From: Rhodopseudomonas infernalis
GTDB lineage: Bacteria; Pseudomonadota; Alphaproteobacteria; Rhizobiales; Xanthobacteraceae
Length of the DNA stretch: 64,000 nucleotides
Assembly: GCF_022271405.1 (NCBI RefSeq)
Contig: NZ_JAJNAL010000017.1
Span: forward strand, 1 to 64,000
Reading direction: 5' to 3'
This document shows positions 1 through 8,631 of this stretch, in pieces; the stretch's first letter is position 1, and each line of letters opens with the position of its first letter. The notes under the pieces were generated by a model that was not told where the DNA came from, searched no databases, and saw only the letters and a program-made list of their open reading frames with translations. The position numbers were made by a program, and so were the translations under genes.

Positions 1-42
1 GGGGGGGGGGGGGGGCGCGCGCGGGGGGGGGGGGGGGGGCCC
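1..42. other. GC-only low-complexity tract at window start
   Basis: The first 42 bases consist only of G and C: a G15 run, an alternating CG stretch, a G18 run and three C. Nothing similar occurs elsewhere in the window. It is probably a contig-end or sequencing artefact rather than a biological feature. If real it would be a strong G-quadruplex candidate. Confidence 0.6.
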
Positions 43-214
43 GCGAAGTTACGAAACCCTGTGCCCGCGGCTCACCCCACCCCGTCCCGCATCCCGCTTC
101 GCGGGCTGCGTGCCGACCCTCCCCCTCCAGGGGAGGGTGAAGAGAGCGCCGGCGCTCCGTGCTCCCGGACTATTAGCTGCGATCCATTGTCGGAAACCGT
201 CGCCTTCGTGACCA
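43..214. other. Non-coding leader with GC-rich hairpin
   Basis: No convincing gene lies here. Positions 117-137 form a perfect 8-bp hairpin (CCCTCCCC, 5-nt loop, GGGGAGGG) inside GC-rich sequence resembling the dispersed intergenic palindromes of Bradyrhizobiaceae. Short open frames on both strands are low-complexity and have no ribosome binding site. Confidence 0.5.
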
Positions 215-230
215 TGTCGCAACTCCGACA
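215..230 (+). promoter_or_regulatory. NifA upstream activator sequence (TGT-N10-ACA)
   Basis: TGT at 215-217, ten bases, then ACA at 228-230 match the NifA enhancer consensus exactly. It lies 61 bp upstream of the sigma54 -24/-12 element at 291-306. It is very similar to the site at 4767-4782 (both begin TGTCGC and end GACA or equivalent), so both operons probably respond to NifA. Confidence 0.8.
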
Positions 231-290
231 TTCGTCGATGGCTCATCTAAATCCCAATCAATCCAGCGGCTTGCTGCGGCGCTTCGGCGT

Positions 291-306
291 TGGCACAGCG
301 GTTGCA
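291..306 (+). promoter_or_regulatory. sigma54 (RpoN) -24/-12 promoter of the iscA-nifUSV operon
   Basis: TGGCAC at 291-296 and TTGCA at 302-306 give the invariant GG (292-293), ten bases, GC (304-305) arrangement, an essentially perfect RpoN promoter. Transcription would start near 317, about 24 nt before the iscA-like ATG at 341. With the NifA site 61 bp upstream, this indicates nitrogen- and oxygen-controlled expression. Confidence 0.88.
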
Positions 307-340
307 ATTGCTCATGTCGGACCAACGCAAGGAGCCGATC

Positions 341-661
341 ATGATCATCCTGACCGAACAAGCTGGTAACGCCGTCAAGGCTGCGATGTCGCGGGCGGGC
401 AAGACTGATGGTGGTCTGCGGATCATGGTCGAGGCGGGGGGGTGCGCTGGTTACAAGTACCTGATCGGCCTCGATCCCGCGCCGCGCGACGACGATGCGG
501 TCGTCGAAGCGGCTGGTGTTCGGGTGTTCGTCGATCCGGACTCGCAGCCGCTGCTCAACGGTATGACCATCGACTTCGTCGAGAGCCTGGAAGGCTCCGG
601 CTTTACCTTCGACAACCCCAATGCCGAAAACAAGTGTGGCTGCGGCAAGTCGTTCGGTTGA
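341..661 (+). CDS. nif-associated HesB/IscA-family Fe-S assembly protein
   Basis: This 106-residue A-type carrier has the three family cysteines: one in GGCAGYKY and two in the C-terminal CGCGKSF. Family members accept Fe-S clusters from U-type scaffolds and pass them to targets; nif-linked copies are often called nifIscA or orf6. The start at 341 is set by AAGGAG at 329-334, 6 nt upstream; an in-frame start further upstream would lie inside the sigma54 promoter. It is the first gene after the NifA/RpoN control region and precedes nifU by 39 bp, so it probably supports nitrogenase cluster maturation. Family assignment is firm; the exact partner is inferred. Confidence 0.93.
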   Translation: MIILTEQAGNAVKAAMSRAGKTDGGLRIMVEAGGCAGYKYLIGLDPAPRDDDAVVEAAGVRVFVDPDSQPLLNGMTIDFVESLEGSGFTFDNPNAENKCGCGKSFG

Positions 662-700
662 GGCAGACTTCAGGCAAGTTCAGGCAGGGATGCGCGCGTC

Positions 701-1699
701 ATGCTGGATAATCTCGACAGGCTCGACGACCACTTTGTTAGTCCGCGCAATGCCGGCGTGCTGTTGCAGGCCAATGCGGTCGGCTCGTTCGGCACGCTGC
801 GCTGGGGCGACTCGGTCAAGCTGATGCTGCGGATTGATCGGCGAACGAATCGGGTCGACCGCGCGCAGTTCCAGGCTTTCGGCTGCAGCGCGGCGATCGC
901 GGCGGCTTCGGCCACCACCGAGATGCTGAGCGGCAAGAAACTCGACGATGCGGCGGCGATCAGCGCCGCCGACATCGCGGACTATCTCGGCGGCCTGCCG
1001 GCGGAGCGGATGTATTGCGCGGTGATGAGCTACGAGGCGTTGCAGCGCGCGATCGTAGCGTATCGCGGCGGCACCGTGCTGCAAAAGACCGATGCGACGC
1101 CGTCGTGCAAGTGCCTCGGCGTCAGCCAGATGATGATCGAACGCACCATCCGCTTCAACCGGCTGACCAGCATGGAGCAGGTGACCCAGCACACCAAGGC
1201 GGCGGGCAGCTGCAGCTCCTGCTTCAAGCAGATCGAGGGCCTGCTGGCGCGCGTCAATGCCGAGATGGTCGAGGACGGCCTGATCGAAAAGCGCGACGCG
1301 TATCAGCTCGGCTCGACGCCGCAGCGCGCGCTCGACCTCAAGCCGCGCGGCGAGCCGCAGCCCGGAACTAACATCTTTTCGGCCAAGATCGCCCCGGCGC
1401 ATCTGCGCGCGACGCCGCGGCCCGAGCCGGCACGTGCGGCGCCGACGGCGACGACCACGCTCGAACTCGACGCGCCGACGCAGGCGACGCTGATCGCCGA
1501 GGCGCTCGACGAGCTGCGCCCGCATCTGAAGCGCGACGGCGGCGATTGCGAACTCGTCAGCATAGAGGGCAACATCGTCTATGTCCGGCTGTCGGGCAAT
1601 TGCGTCGGCTGCCAGCTCTCCTCGGTGACGCTGTCGGGCGTGCAGGCCAAGCTCGCCGACAAGATCGGGAGGCCGCTGCGCGTGGTGCCGGTGTCATGA
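701..1699 (+). CDS. nifU: NifU, modular Fe-S cluster scaffold
   Basis: This 332-residue protein has the three NifU modules. An IscU-like domain spans about 1-125. A central [2Fe-2S] domain follows, with a CKC pair and GSCSSC. A C-terminal Nfu domain carries GNCVGC. NifU assembles clusters with sulfur from NifS for nitrogenase. Numbered against Azotobacter vinelandii NifU, Cys62 (FGC) and Cys106 (MYC) are conserved. Residue 35, normally a cluster-ligating Cys, is Trp (LRWGD, codon TGG); Asp37 is kept. The N-terminal scaffold may therefore be altered. The stop overlaps the nifS start (ATGA at 1696-1699), implying translational coupling. Identity is certain; the effect of W35 is inferred. Confidence 0.97.
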   Translation: MLDNLDRLDDHFVSPRNAGVLLQANAVGSFGTLRWGDSVKLMLRIDRRTNRVDRAQFQAFGCSAAIAAASATTEMLSGKKLDDAAAISAADIADYLGGLPAERMYCAVMSYEALQRAIVAYRGGTVLQKTDATPSCKCLGVSQMMIERTIRFNRLTSMEQVTQHTKAAGSCSSCFKQIEGLLARVNAEMVEDGLIEKRDAYQLGSTPQRALDLKPRGEPQPGTNIFSAKIAPAHLRATPRPEPARAAPTATTTLELDAPTQATLIAEALDELRPHLKRDGGDCELVSIEGNIVYVRLSGNCVGCQLSSVTLSGVQAKLADKIGRPLRVVPVS

Positions 1700-2925
1700 C
1701 GGAGTCCCGCGTCGCACAGCCGCCGGCCAACATCGTCTATCTCGATGCCAACGCGACGACGCGCACCGATCCCCGCGTGGTCGATGCGATGCTGCCGTTC
1801 TTCTCCGGTTATTTCGGCAATCCATCGTCGAAGCACGCGCTCGGTGGCCACGCCGCGAGGGCGGTGAAGCGCGGCCGCGAGCAATTGCAGGCGCTGCTCG
1901 GCGCCGCGTCGCCGCACGAGCTGATCTTCACCTCCGGCGGCACCGAGAGCATCAACACGGCGATCCTGTCGGCGCTGGAGGCGCTGCCGCGGCGGCGCGA
2001 GATCATCACCACGTCGGTCGAGCATCCGGCCGTGATGGCGCTGTGCGCCTGGCTGGAGAAGGCCAAGGGCATTCGCGTTCACGTCGTCCCGGTCGATCGC
2101 CAGGGCCGGCTCGATATCGCGGCCTATCGCGCCGCGCTGTCCGATCGCGTCGCGCTGGTGTCGATGATGTGGGCCAACAACGAGACCGGGGTGATCAACC
2201 CGATCGCGGATCTGGCCGAACTGGCCAAAGAGGTCGGCGCGCTGTTCCACACCGATGCGGTGCAGGCGGTCGGCAGGTGCCCGATCGATCTGCAATCCAC
2301 CGCGATCGACATGCTGTCGCTGTCGGGCCACAAGCTGCACGGGCCGAAAGGCATCGGCGCGCTGTATGTCCGCGGCGGCGCGCCGTTCAAGCCGCAGATC
2401 AAGGGCGGCCAGCACGAGCGCGGACGTCGCGCCGGAACCGAGAACGTGACTGGCATCGTCGGCCTCGGCATCGCGGCCGAACTCGCCGCCGCGGCGATGG
2501 CCGACGAAGACATCCGCGTGCGGGCCCTGCGCGATCGGCTGGAGCGCGAAATCCTGGCGCAGGTCGATCACTGCGTCGCGATCGGCGCCCGCGCCGAGCG
2601 GCTGCCGAACACGTCGAGCATCGCGTTCTCGTTCATCGACAGCGAGGCGATCGTGACGCTGCTCGATCGCGCCGGCATTGCGGCGTCGATGGGCTCGGCC
2701 TGTTCGACCGGCTCGTTCGAACCCTCGCATGTGCTGCAGGCGATGCAGGTCGCCGAGGATGCGGTGCGCGGCGGCGTGCGGTTCTCGCTGTCGCGCGACA
2801 ACTCCGACGCCGACATCGATCGCGCGCTCGCGGTGATCCCCGGCGTGATCGCCAAGCTGCGTTCGATCTCGCCGTTCTGCGCCAACCAGGGCGCGCAGCA
2901 GTCGCTGGGGCGTGCTCATGTCTGA
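1696..2925 (+). CDS. nifS: NifS, nitrogenase cysteine desulfurase
   Basis: This 409-residue PLP enzyme of the class V aminotransferase fold converts cysteine to alanine and a protein persulfide used for nitrogenase Fe-S clusters. It has the PLP-binding lysine in [10 protein letters not shown], the ANNETG motif, and the persulfide-forming cysteine in GSACSTGS. The start is the ATG overlapping the nifU stop; the open frame continues about 50 codons upstream but that part is nifU in another frame. Its end overlaps nifV by 8 nt. Operon context with nifU and nifV separates it from housekeeping IscS. Confidence 0.96.
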   Translation: MTESRVAQPPANIVYLDANATTRTDPRVVDAMLPFFSGYFGNPSSKHALGGHAARAVKRGREQLQALLGAASPHELIFTSGGTESINTAILSALEALPRRREIITTSVEHPAVMALCAWLEKAKGIRVHVVPVDRQGRLDIAAYRAALSDRVALVSMMWANNETGVINPIADLAELAKEVGALFHTDAVQAVGRCPIDLQSTAIDMLSLSGHKLHGPKGIGALYVRGGAPFKPQIKGGQHERGRRAGTENVTGIVGLGIAAELAAAAMADEDIRVRALRDRLEREILAQVDHCVAIGARAERLPNTSSIAFSFIDSEAIVTLLDRAGIAASMGSACSTGSFEPSHVLQAMQVAEDAVRGGVRFSLSRDNSDADIDRALAVIPGVIAKLRSISPFCANQGAQQSLGRAHV

Positions 2926-4087
2926 TCTCGCCACATCCGCCGCGTCACGACTCCCGGTCGTCCTCAACGACACCACGCTGCGCGACGGCGAGCAGGCACC
3001 CGGCGTTGCCTTCTCGGCCGCCGAGAAGCTCTCGATCGCGCGTGCGCTCGCAGACGCGGGCGTGCCGGAGATCGAGGCCGGAACGCCGGCGATGGGGCTC
3101 GATGAGATCGCGGCGATCCGCGCCATCGCCGAGGCCGGCCTGCCGCTCACCACGATCGCCTGGTGCCGGATGCGCACCGAAGACGTCGACGCGGCGCTGG
3201 CGGCCGGCGTGACGATGGTCAACGTCTCGGTGCCGGTGTCGGACGTCCAGATCGCCGCCAAGCTCGGCGGCAAGCGCAGCAACGCGATCGAGACGGTGAA
3301 GCGCGTGGTGGGATACGCGCGCGACCGGGGGCTGGACGTTGCGGTCGGCGGCGAGGACTCCTCGCGGGCCGATCAGGAGTTTCTCGCCGAAGTGATCGCG
3401 ACCGCGAAGGCGGCCGGCGCGCGGCGCTTCCGCATCGCCGATACGCTCAGCGTGCTCGATCCGTTCAGCAGCTTCAAGCTGCTCGCGGCGCTGCGTGCAG
3501 CCACCGATCTCGAACTCGAATTCCACGGTCACGACGATCTCGGCCTCGCCACCGCCAACACGCTGGCGGCTGTGCAGGCCGGCGCCACCCATGCGTCCGT
3601 CACGGTGATCGGCCTCGGCGAACGCGCCGGCAATGCGCCGCTCGAAGAAGTCGCGGTGGCGCTGAAGCAACTCTACGGTCGCGACACCGGCATCGTGCTG
3701 TCGGAACTGCGCCACGTCGCCGATGTGGTGGCCGAAGCCGCGGCGCGGGCCATCCCGCTCAACAAGGCGATCGTCGGCGAACACGTCTTCACCCATGAAT
3801 CCGGCATTCATGTCGACGGCCTGCTCAAGGATCAGCGCACCTACCAGTCGCTCGATCCGCTGCTGCTCGGCCGCTCCAACCGGATCGTCATCGGCAAGCA
3901 CTCCGGCCTGTCGGCGATCACCTCGTCGCTGGCCCGGCTCAACCTGCCGGCGACCGCCGACGAGGCGCAGGGCATTCTGGCGCAAGTGCGTCGCTACGCG
4001 GTCGCCCACAAGGGCCCGGTCGGCAATGAGACATTAACGGCAATCTGGCGCGAAGTCCGCGACCGGCCGCTGCCGAGCTGTGCGTGA
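2918..4087 (+). CDS. nifV: NifV, homocitrate synthase
   Basis: This 389-residue member of the isopropylmalate/homocitrate synthase family condenses acetyl-CoA with 2-oxoglutarate to homocitrate, the organic ligand of FeMo-co. Visible motifs are [14 protein letters not shown] near the N terminus, the metal-binding FHGHDDLG and [13 protein letters not shown]. The ATG at 2918 is preferred over the GTG at 2912; both lie inside the end of nifS (stop 2923-2925), indicating translational coupling. Nif-operon location distinguishes it from leucine or lysine pathway synthases. A long palindrome follows at 4127-4210. Confidence 0.95.
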   Translation: MSDLATSAASRLPVVLNDTTLRDGEQAPGVAFSAAEKLSIARALADAGVPEIEAGTPAMGLDEIAAIRAIAEAGLPLTTIAWCRMRTEDVDAALAAGVTMVNVSVPVSDVQIAAKLGGKRSNAIETVKRVVGYARDRGLDVAVGGEDSSRADQEFLAEVIATAKAAGARRFRIADTLSVLDPFSSFKLLAALRAATDLELEFHGHDDLGLATANTLAAVQAGATHASVTVIGLGERAGNAPLEEVAVALKQLYGRDTGIVLSELRHVADVVAEAAARAIPLNKAIVGEHVFTHESGIHVDGLLKDQRTYQSLDPLLLGRSNRIVIGKHSGLSAITSSLARLNLPATADEAQGILAQVRRYAVAHKGPVGNETLTAIWREVRDRPLPSCA

Positions 4088-4126
4088 GATGGCGGAGTTG
4101 GTCACCATCAGGCGTCCACGTTCAAC

Positions 4127-4210
4127 CGTCATTGCGAGCGAAGCGAAGCAATCCAGAAGCGCCGTGGACCGGGCTGGATTGCTTCGTCGCTGCGCTCCTC
4201 GCAATGACGG
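4127..4210. repeat. Long intergenic palindrome between nifV and nifW
   Basis: An inverted repeat of about 30-bp arms (CGTCATTGCGAGC...CAATCCAG and its complement, with small insertions) surrounds a short spacer. It lies wholly between nifV and nifW. The GTCATTGCGAG signature differs from the GTCATGCCGGG and GTCATTCCGGGG palindromes elsewhere in the window, so at least three related families occur. It could attenuate read-through to nifW or act as an mRNA stabiliser; neither is shown. Confidence 0.75.
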
Positions 4211-4252
4211 CGGGGAGGGGCTGGCGGTGAACCTCAAACGAAGGAGACTGAC

Positions 4253-4609
4253 ATGAGCGCGTCCCTGGCGACCACGACCGAGCCCGCCGATATCATCGGC
4301 CAGTTGCAGCGCGCCGGTTCGGCGGAAGAGTTCTTCCAGCTGCTCGGCGTCGACTACGACCCCAAGCTGCTCAACGTCGCCCGTCTGCACATTCTCAAGC
4401 GGATGGGCCAGTATCTCGCCGGCGAGGATCTCACCGGCCTGCCGCAGGGCGAAGCGGCGGCGCGTTGCAAGGCGGTGCTCGAACGCGCCTACGCCGACTT
4501 CCTCGCCTCGTCGCCGCTCGATCAGCGCGTCTTCAAGGTGCTCAAGGACGCAGTGGCGCCGAAGTCGCCGCGCAAGGCGGCGTTCGTGTCGCTCGACGCG
4601 CTGAAGTAA
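4253..4609 (+). CDS. nifW: NifW, nitrogenase-stabilising/protective protein
   Basis: This 118-residue protein matches the NifW family, about 100-120 residues, with ELLGVDYDP-like (here QLLGVDYDP) and LHILKRMGQYL segments. NifW associates with the MoFe protein or its precursor during maturation and helps protect it under oxygen. AAGGAG at 4241-4246 sits 6 nt before the ATG. It lies 165 bp after nifV with no sigma54 element of its own visible, so it may depend on read-through past the palindrome at 4127-4210. Confidence 0.92.
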   Translation: MSASLATTTEPADIIGQLQRAGSAEEFFQLLGVDYDPKLLNVARLHILKRMGQYLAGEDLTGLPQGEAAARCKAVLERAYADFLASSPLDQRVFKVLKDAVAPKSPRKAAFVSLDALK

Positions 4610-4644
4610 CCGCGGCGTACACCTCACCGAAAATACTTACCTTT

Positions 4645-4736
4645 CCGTCATGGCCGGGCTTGTCCCGGCCATCTGCGTCTTTTCCGGCTCTCCCTCCGCA
4701 AGGCGTGGATGCCCGGGACAAGGCCGGGCATGACGG
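4645..4736. repeat. GTCATGGCCGGG-type intergenic palindrome
   Basis: Complementary arms begin CGTCATGGCCGGGCTTGTCC and end with a GGACAAGGCCGGGCATGACG segment. The same family recurs at 28077-28166 and in short form at 61890-61919. It lies between nifW and the fixA promoter, where it may end the upstream transcript. Confidence 0.75.
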
Positions 4737-4766
4737 CGCGTTGCGGATCAACCTCGCCGAACGCGC

Positions 4767-4782
4767 TGTCGCCTTCCTGACA
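4767..4782 (+). promoter_or_regulatory. NifA upstream activator sequence of fixABCX
   Basis: TGT at 4767-4769, ten bases, ACA at 4780-4782 match the NifA consensus. It lies 59 bp upstream of the -24/-12 element at 4841-4856. It overlaps by four bases a perfect 19-bp palindrome at 4779-4797. Confidence 0.78.
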
Positions 4783-4797
4783 AGTGTCACACTTGTC
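4779..4797. promoter_or_regulatory. 19-bp palindrome overlapping the NifA site
   Basis: GACAAGTGT, one central base, ACACTTGTC: perfect 9-bp arms. It begins inside the NifA site and is 44 bp upstream of the sigma54 promoter, the position of an operator or second activator site. It is not a TTGAT-N4-ATCAA FNR/FixK box, and it contains no second TGT-N10-ACA. The binding protein is unknown. Confidence 0.55.
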
Positions 4798-4840
4798 GGG
4801 TCGCCTTCATGGCGAAAGCCTGTCGGGCTTCGCGACAGAT

Positions 4841-4856
4841 CGGCCAATGCCTTGCT
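4841..4856 (+). promoter_or_regulatory. sigma54 -24/-12 promoter of fixABCX
   Basis: CGGCCA at 4841-4846 and TTGCT at 4852-4856 give GG (4842-4843), ten bases, GC (4854-4855). It is a weaker match than the iscA promoter at the -24 element but has correct spacing. Transcription would start near 4867, leaving about a 70-nt leader before fixA at 4937. Confidence 0.72.
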
Positions 4857-4936
4857 TTCCCGAATGAATCCGGTGCGTCGCGAAGTTGGTACGGGGCTTG
4901 CTGATAGGTCTCTGTCAGCTTAGCGCGGAGCACATC

Positions 4937-5782
4937 ATGCATATCGTCGTTTGTATCAAGCAGGTTCCGGACTCGGCGCAGATCCGCGTGCATCCGGTCA
5001 CCAACACGATCATGCGCCAGGGCGTCCCGACCATCATCAATCCTTATGATCTGTTCGCGCTCGAAGAGGCGCTGCGGCTGCGCGACAAGCTCGGCGGCGA
5101 GGTCACGGTGCTGACCATGGGACCGCCCTCGGCCGAGGACTCCTTGCGCAAGGCGTTGACCATTGGCGCCAATCGCGCGGTGCTGCTGACCGACCGTTTC
5201 TTTGCCGGCGCCGACACGCTCGCCACCAGCTACGCGCTCGCCGCCGCGATCCGCAAGATCGGCGCGACCTTCGGGGCGCCCGATATCGTGTTCACCGGCA
5301 AGCAGACGATCGATGGCGACACAGCGCAGGTCGGCCCGGGCATCTGCAAGCGGCTCGACTTCCTGCAGCTCACTTACGTCTCGAAGGTCTGCTCGGTCGA
5401 TCTCGCCGGCCGCACCATCGAGGTCGAGCGCCGCTCCGAGGGCGGCGTGCAGGTGCTGCGCAGCAATCTGCCCTGCCTGATCACGATGCTGGAAGGCACC
5501 AACGAGGTGCGCCGCGGCTCGATGCAGAATGCGCTGAACGCCGCCCGCGCCGAGATGGTGAAGTGGAGCGCGCAGGATGCCGGCGTCGAGGATATCTCGA
5601 AGTGCGGCCTGCGCGGCTCGCCGACCGTGGTGAAGCGCGTGTTCGCGCCGACGCCGCGCGCCGAGAAGGCCAAGGTCGTCGAGGCCGCGGGCCAGCCGCC
5701 GGCCGAGGCGCTGATCGACGAAATTTTCAAGCTCCGCCCCAAGCTCGAAGCCGAGATGTTCGAGCTGGCCCGCGGATTCTGA
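4937..5782 (+). CDS. fixA: FixA, electron transfer flavoprotein beta subunit
   Basis: This 281-residue ETF-beta family protein starts [13 protein letters not shown], typical of FixA. With FixB it forms the flavin heterodimer that bifurcates electrons from NADH, sending one toward quinone and one toward ferredoxin or flavodoxin for nitrogenase. The ATG at 4937 is chosen because the conserved N terminus begins there and GCGGAG lies at 4925-4930; the in-frame extension upstream is poorly conserved-looking. It is first in fixABCX behind a NifA/sigma54 control region, with 25 bp to fixB. Confidence 0.96.
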   Translation: MHIVVCIKQVPDSAQIRVHPVTNTIMRQGVPTIINPYDLFALEEALRLRDKLGGEVTVLTMGPPSAEDSLRKALTIGANRAVLLTDRFFAGADTLATSYALAAAIRKIGATFGAPDIVFTGKQTIDGDTAQVGPGICKRLDFLQLTYVSKVCSVDLAGRTIEVERRSEGGVQVLRSNLPCLITMLEGTNEVRRGSMQNALNAARAEMVKWSAQDAGVEDISKCGLRGSPTVVKRVFAPTPRAEKAKVVEAAGQPPAEALIDEIFKLRPKLEAEMFELARGF

Positions 5783-5807
5783 CACCTCTTACAAGAAAGC
5801 CGTTGCG

Positions 5808-6914
5808 ATGAGCCAGCCAGCCAAGCCTGCACCGCAGCCCGCCGGACGCGCCTCCGCCAAGAAGGAGCTGTCCGAGCACTTCAAGCAATACAAGCACGTC
5901 TGGGTCTTCATCGAGCAGGAGCGCGGCCACGTGCATCCGGTGTCGTGGGAGCTGATGGGCTCCGGCCGCCGGCTCGCCGACAAGCTCGGTGTCCAGCTCG
6001 CCGCCGTGGTGATCGGCCCGAAGGGCGAGGCGACGCAGGCCGCGGTGGCGGAGTCGTTCTGCTACGGCGCCGACCTCGCTTACATCTGCGCCGACGACGT
6101 GCTCACCGATTATCGCAACGAGTCCTACACCAAGGCGCTGACCGATCTGGTCAACACCTACAAGCCGGAGATCCTGCTGCTCGGCGCCACCACGCTCGGT
6201 CGCGACCTCGCCGGTGCGGTGGCGACCACGCTGCTCACTGGCCTCACCGCCGACTGCACCGAACTCGAAGTCGACGCCGACAATTCGCTCGCCGCGACCC
6301 GGCCCACGTTTGGCGGCTCGCTGCTGTGCACGATCTACACGCTGAACTTCCGTCCGCAGATGGCGACCGTGCGGCCGCGCGTGATGTCGATGCCCGACCG
6401 GGTCGAGAAGCCGGTCGGCCGCGTCATCGAATTTCCGCTCGGCCTGGTCGAGGCCGATATCGTCACCAAGATCCTGGCCTTCGTGCCGGATCGCGACAAG
6501 GCGACGTCGAACCTCGCTTATGCCGACATCGTCGTCGCCGGCGGTCTCGGGCTGAATTCGCCCGAGAACTTCCAGCTCGTGCGCCAGCTCGCCAGCGTGC
6601 TCGGGGCCGAATACGGCTGCTCGCGGCCGCTGGTGCAGAAGGGCTGGGTCTCGGCAGACCGCCAGATCGGCCAAACCGGCAAGACCATCCGGCCGAAGCT
6701 CTACATCGCGGCCGGCATCTCCGGCGCGATTCAGCACCGCGTCGGCGTCGACGGCTCCGACCTGATCGTCGCCATCAACACCGACAAGAACGCGCCGATC
6801 TTCGACTTCGCCCATCTCGCTCTCGTCACCGATGCGATCCGGCTGTTGCCGGCGCTCACCGAGGCGTTCCGCAAGCGGCTGTCGCCGCACACCCGCGACC
6901 GGATCGCAAGCTAA
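5808..6914 (+). CDS. fixB: FixB, electron transfer flavoprotein alpha subunit
   Basis: This 368-residue ETF-alpha family protein has the C-terminal FAD-binding region with [17 protein letters not shown] and [16 protein letters not shown], the hallmark of ETF-alpha. The N-terminal 30 residues are Ala/Pro/Lys-rich and precede the conserved [14 protein letters not shown] segment. It partners FixA in the bifurcating complex. It is followed after 12 bp by fixC. Confidence 0.96.
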   Translation: MSQPAKPAPQPAGRASAKKELSEHFKQYKHVWVFIEQERGHVHPVSWELMGSGRRLADKLGVQLAAVVIGPKGEATQAAVAESFCYGADLAYICADDVLTDYRNESYTKALTDLVNTYKPEILLLGATTLGRDLAGAVATTLLTGLTADCTELEVDADNSLAATRPTFGGSLLCTIYTLNFRPQMATVRPRVMSMPDRVEKPVGRVIEFPLGLVEADIVTKILAFVPDRDKATSNLAYADIVVAGGLGLNSPENFQLVRQLASVLGAEYGCSRPLVQKGWVSADRQIGQTGKTIRPKLYIAAGISGAIQHRVGVDGSDLIVAINTDKNAPIFDFAHLALVTDAIRLLPALTEAFRKRLSPHTRDRIAS

Positions 6915-6926
6915 CAGGAGGCTGCC

Positions 6927-8234
6927 ATGATCGAGGAACGTTTCGACGCCATCGTGGTCGGCGCCGGCATGGCCGGCAATGCCGCCGCGCTGACGATGGC
7001 CAAGCGCGGCCTGAAGGTGCTGCAGATCGAGCGCGGTGAGTATCCCGGCTCGAAGAACGTGCAGGGCGCCATTCTCTACGCCGACATGCTGGAAAAGCTG
7101 GTGCCCGACTTCCGCGAGGATGCACCGCTGGAGCGGCATCTGGTCGAGCAGCGGTTCTGGATGATGGACGGCAAGTCGCACACCGGCCTGCACCATCGCT
7201 CGGACGACTTCAACGAAGAGAAGCCGAACCGCTACACCATCATCCGCGCGCAGTTCGACAAATGGCTGTCGAGCCGCGCGCAGGAAGCCGGCGCGATCGT
7301 GCTGTGCGAGACCACCGTCAAGGAACTGGTGCAGGACGCCTACGGCAAGGTGATCGGCGTGATCACCGACCGTGACGGCGGCGAGGTCCATGCCGACGTC
7401 GTGGTGCTGGCGGAGGGCGTCAACGGCCTGCTCGGCACCAAGGCGGAGCTGCGCGCGCGGCCGACGCCGGAGAACGTCGCGCTGGCCGTGAAGGAGATGC
7501 ACTTCCTGCCGCGCGAGACCATCGAGGCGCGCTTCAATCTGAAGGGCGACGAAGGCGTGGTGATCGAAGCCGCCGGCACGATCTCCGCCGGCATGACCGG
7601 CATGGGCTTCATCTACACCAACAAGGAGTCGATCTCGGTCGGTATCGGCTGTCTGGTCTCCGATTTCCAGAAGTCCGGAGAGACGCCCTACGATCTGCTC
7701 GACCGCTTCAAGAAACACCCTTCGGTCGCGCCGTTGCTCGAGGGGTCGGAAGTCAAGGAATATGCCGGACATCTGATTCCGGAAGGCGGCTACAACGCGA
7801 TCCCGCAGCTCTACGGCGACGGCTGGGTCGTGGTCGGCGACGCCGCGCAGCTCAACAATGCGATGCACCGCGAGGGCTCGAACCTGGCGATGACATCGGG
7901 ACGGATCGCCGGCGAGGCGATCTTCCAGGTCAAGTCGCGCAAGGATCCGATGACCAAGGAGAACCTGGCGCTCTACAAGAAGATGCTGGACGACAGCTTC
8001 GTCATCAAGGATCTGAAGAAGTACAAGGATATGCCGGGCCTGCTGCATATCCAGTCGCAGAACTTCTTCCTGACCTATCCGCAGCTCGTCAACAAGGCGC
8101 TGCAGAACTTCGTCCGGGTCGACGGCACGCCGAAGCTGGAGAAAGAGAAGACCACGATCAAGTCGTTCGTTTCGGCGCGGTCGTGGGGCGGGTTGTTCGG
8201 CGACGCGTTCCGCTTCGCGCGGGCGTGGCGCTGA
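6927..8234 (+). CDS. fixC: FixC, flavoprotein of the FixABCX complex
   Basis: This 435-residue protein of the ETF-quinone oxidoreductase/FixC family has an N-terminal dinucleotide fold ([19 protein letters not shown]) that binds FAD. A second FAD contact, [11 protein letters not shown], follows, with [10 protein letters not shown] in the C-terminal half. It sits at the membrane and passes electrons between FixAB, FixX and quinone. A strong AGGAGG lies 5-6 nt upstream of the ATG. Confidence 0.96.
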   Translation: MIEERFDAIVVGAGMAGNAAALTMAKRGLKVLQIERGEYPGSKNVQGAILYADMLEKLVPDFREDAPLERHLVEQRFWMMDGKSHTGLHHRSDDFNEEKPNRYTIIRAQFDKWLSSRAQEAGAIVLCETTVKELVQDAYGKVIGVITDRDGGEVHADVVVLAEGVNGLLGTKAELRARPTPENVALAVKEMHFLPRETIEARFNLKGDEGVVIEAAGTISAGMTGMGFIYTNKESISVGIGCLVSDFQKSGETPYDLLDRFKKHPSVAPLLEGSEVKEYAGHLIPEGGYNAIPQLYGDGWVVVGDAAQLNNAMHREGSNLAMTSGRIAGEAIFQVKSRKDPMTKENLALYKKMLDDSFVIKDLKKYKDMPGLLHIQSQNFFLTYPQLVNKALQNFVRVDGTPKLEKEKTTIKSFVSARSWGGLFGDAFRFARAWR

Positions 8235-8273
8235 GCGTAGCAAGCGATAGTTCAGGAATTGGAGAGGCCAATC

Positions 8274-8570
8274 ATGACCACGGAAGCCCCCATTCGGGTC
8301 GAAGACAAGCTGTTCCAGAACCGCTATCTGGTCGACGTCGGCAACGCCCACATCAAGGTGAAGCCGCACACCAAGCCGTCGCCGCAATTGCTGGCGCTAC
8401 TGAAAGTATGCCCGGCGCATTGCTACGAGCTGAATTCTAACGGCCAGGTCGAAGTGACGCCCGACGGCTGCGTCGAATGCGGCACCTGCCGGGTGATCGC
8501 CGAGGGCGGCGGCGAGCTCGAATGGAACTACCCGCGCGGCGGCTACGGCGTGCTGTTCAAGTTCGGCTGA
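8274..8570 (+). CDS. fixX: FixX, ferredoxin-like protein
   Basis: This 98-residue ferredoxin-like protein has Cys pairs VCPAHCYEL and GCVECGTCR matching FixX and the ETF-QO C-terminal domain. It takes the low-potential electron from FixABC and passes it on toward nitrogenase. The ATG at 8274 is preferred to an in-frame upstream ATG at 8259 because GGAGAGG at 8261-8267 lies correctly before it. It is the last gene of the fix operon and faces the araC gene, 61 bp away. Confidence 0.95.
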   Translation: MTTEAPIRVEDKLFQNRYLVDVGNAHIKVKPHTKPSPQLLALLKVCPAHCYELNSNGQVEVTPDGCVECGTCRVIAEGGGELEWNYPRGGYGVLFKFG

Positions 8571-8631
8571 GCGTAATCAACGTCGAGAGCGGGACGGCCG
8601 AGACGGCGGCCCCGCGCCTCACTCCCACGCC

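Noticed and set aside
1579-3282. Long minus-strand open frame opposite nifS/nifV
   Set aside because: Same cause: reverse-strand shadow of high-GC genes with Arg/Asp-rich translation and no recognisable domain.
4785-4800. Second NifA site next to the fixA palindrome
   Set aside because: TGT at 4785 plus ten bases is followed by GGG rather than ACA; only 4767-4782 fits.
5727-8387. Very long minus-strand open frame opposite fixB/fixC (886 codons)
   Set aside because: It is the antisense shadow of two certain genes. It is rich in Arg/His/Asp/Gly as expected from GC-rich codon complement and has no family motif or ribosome site.
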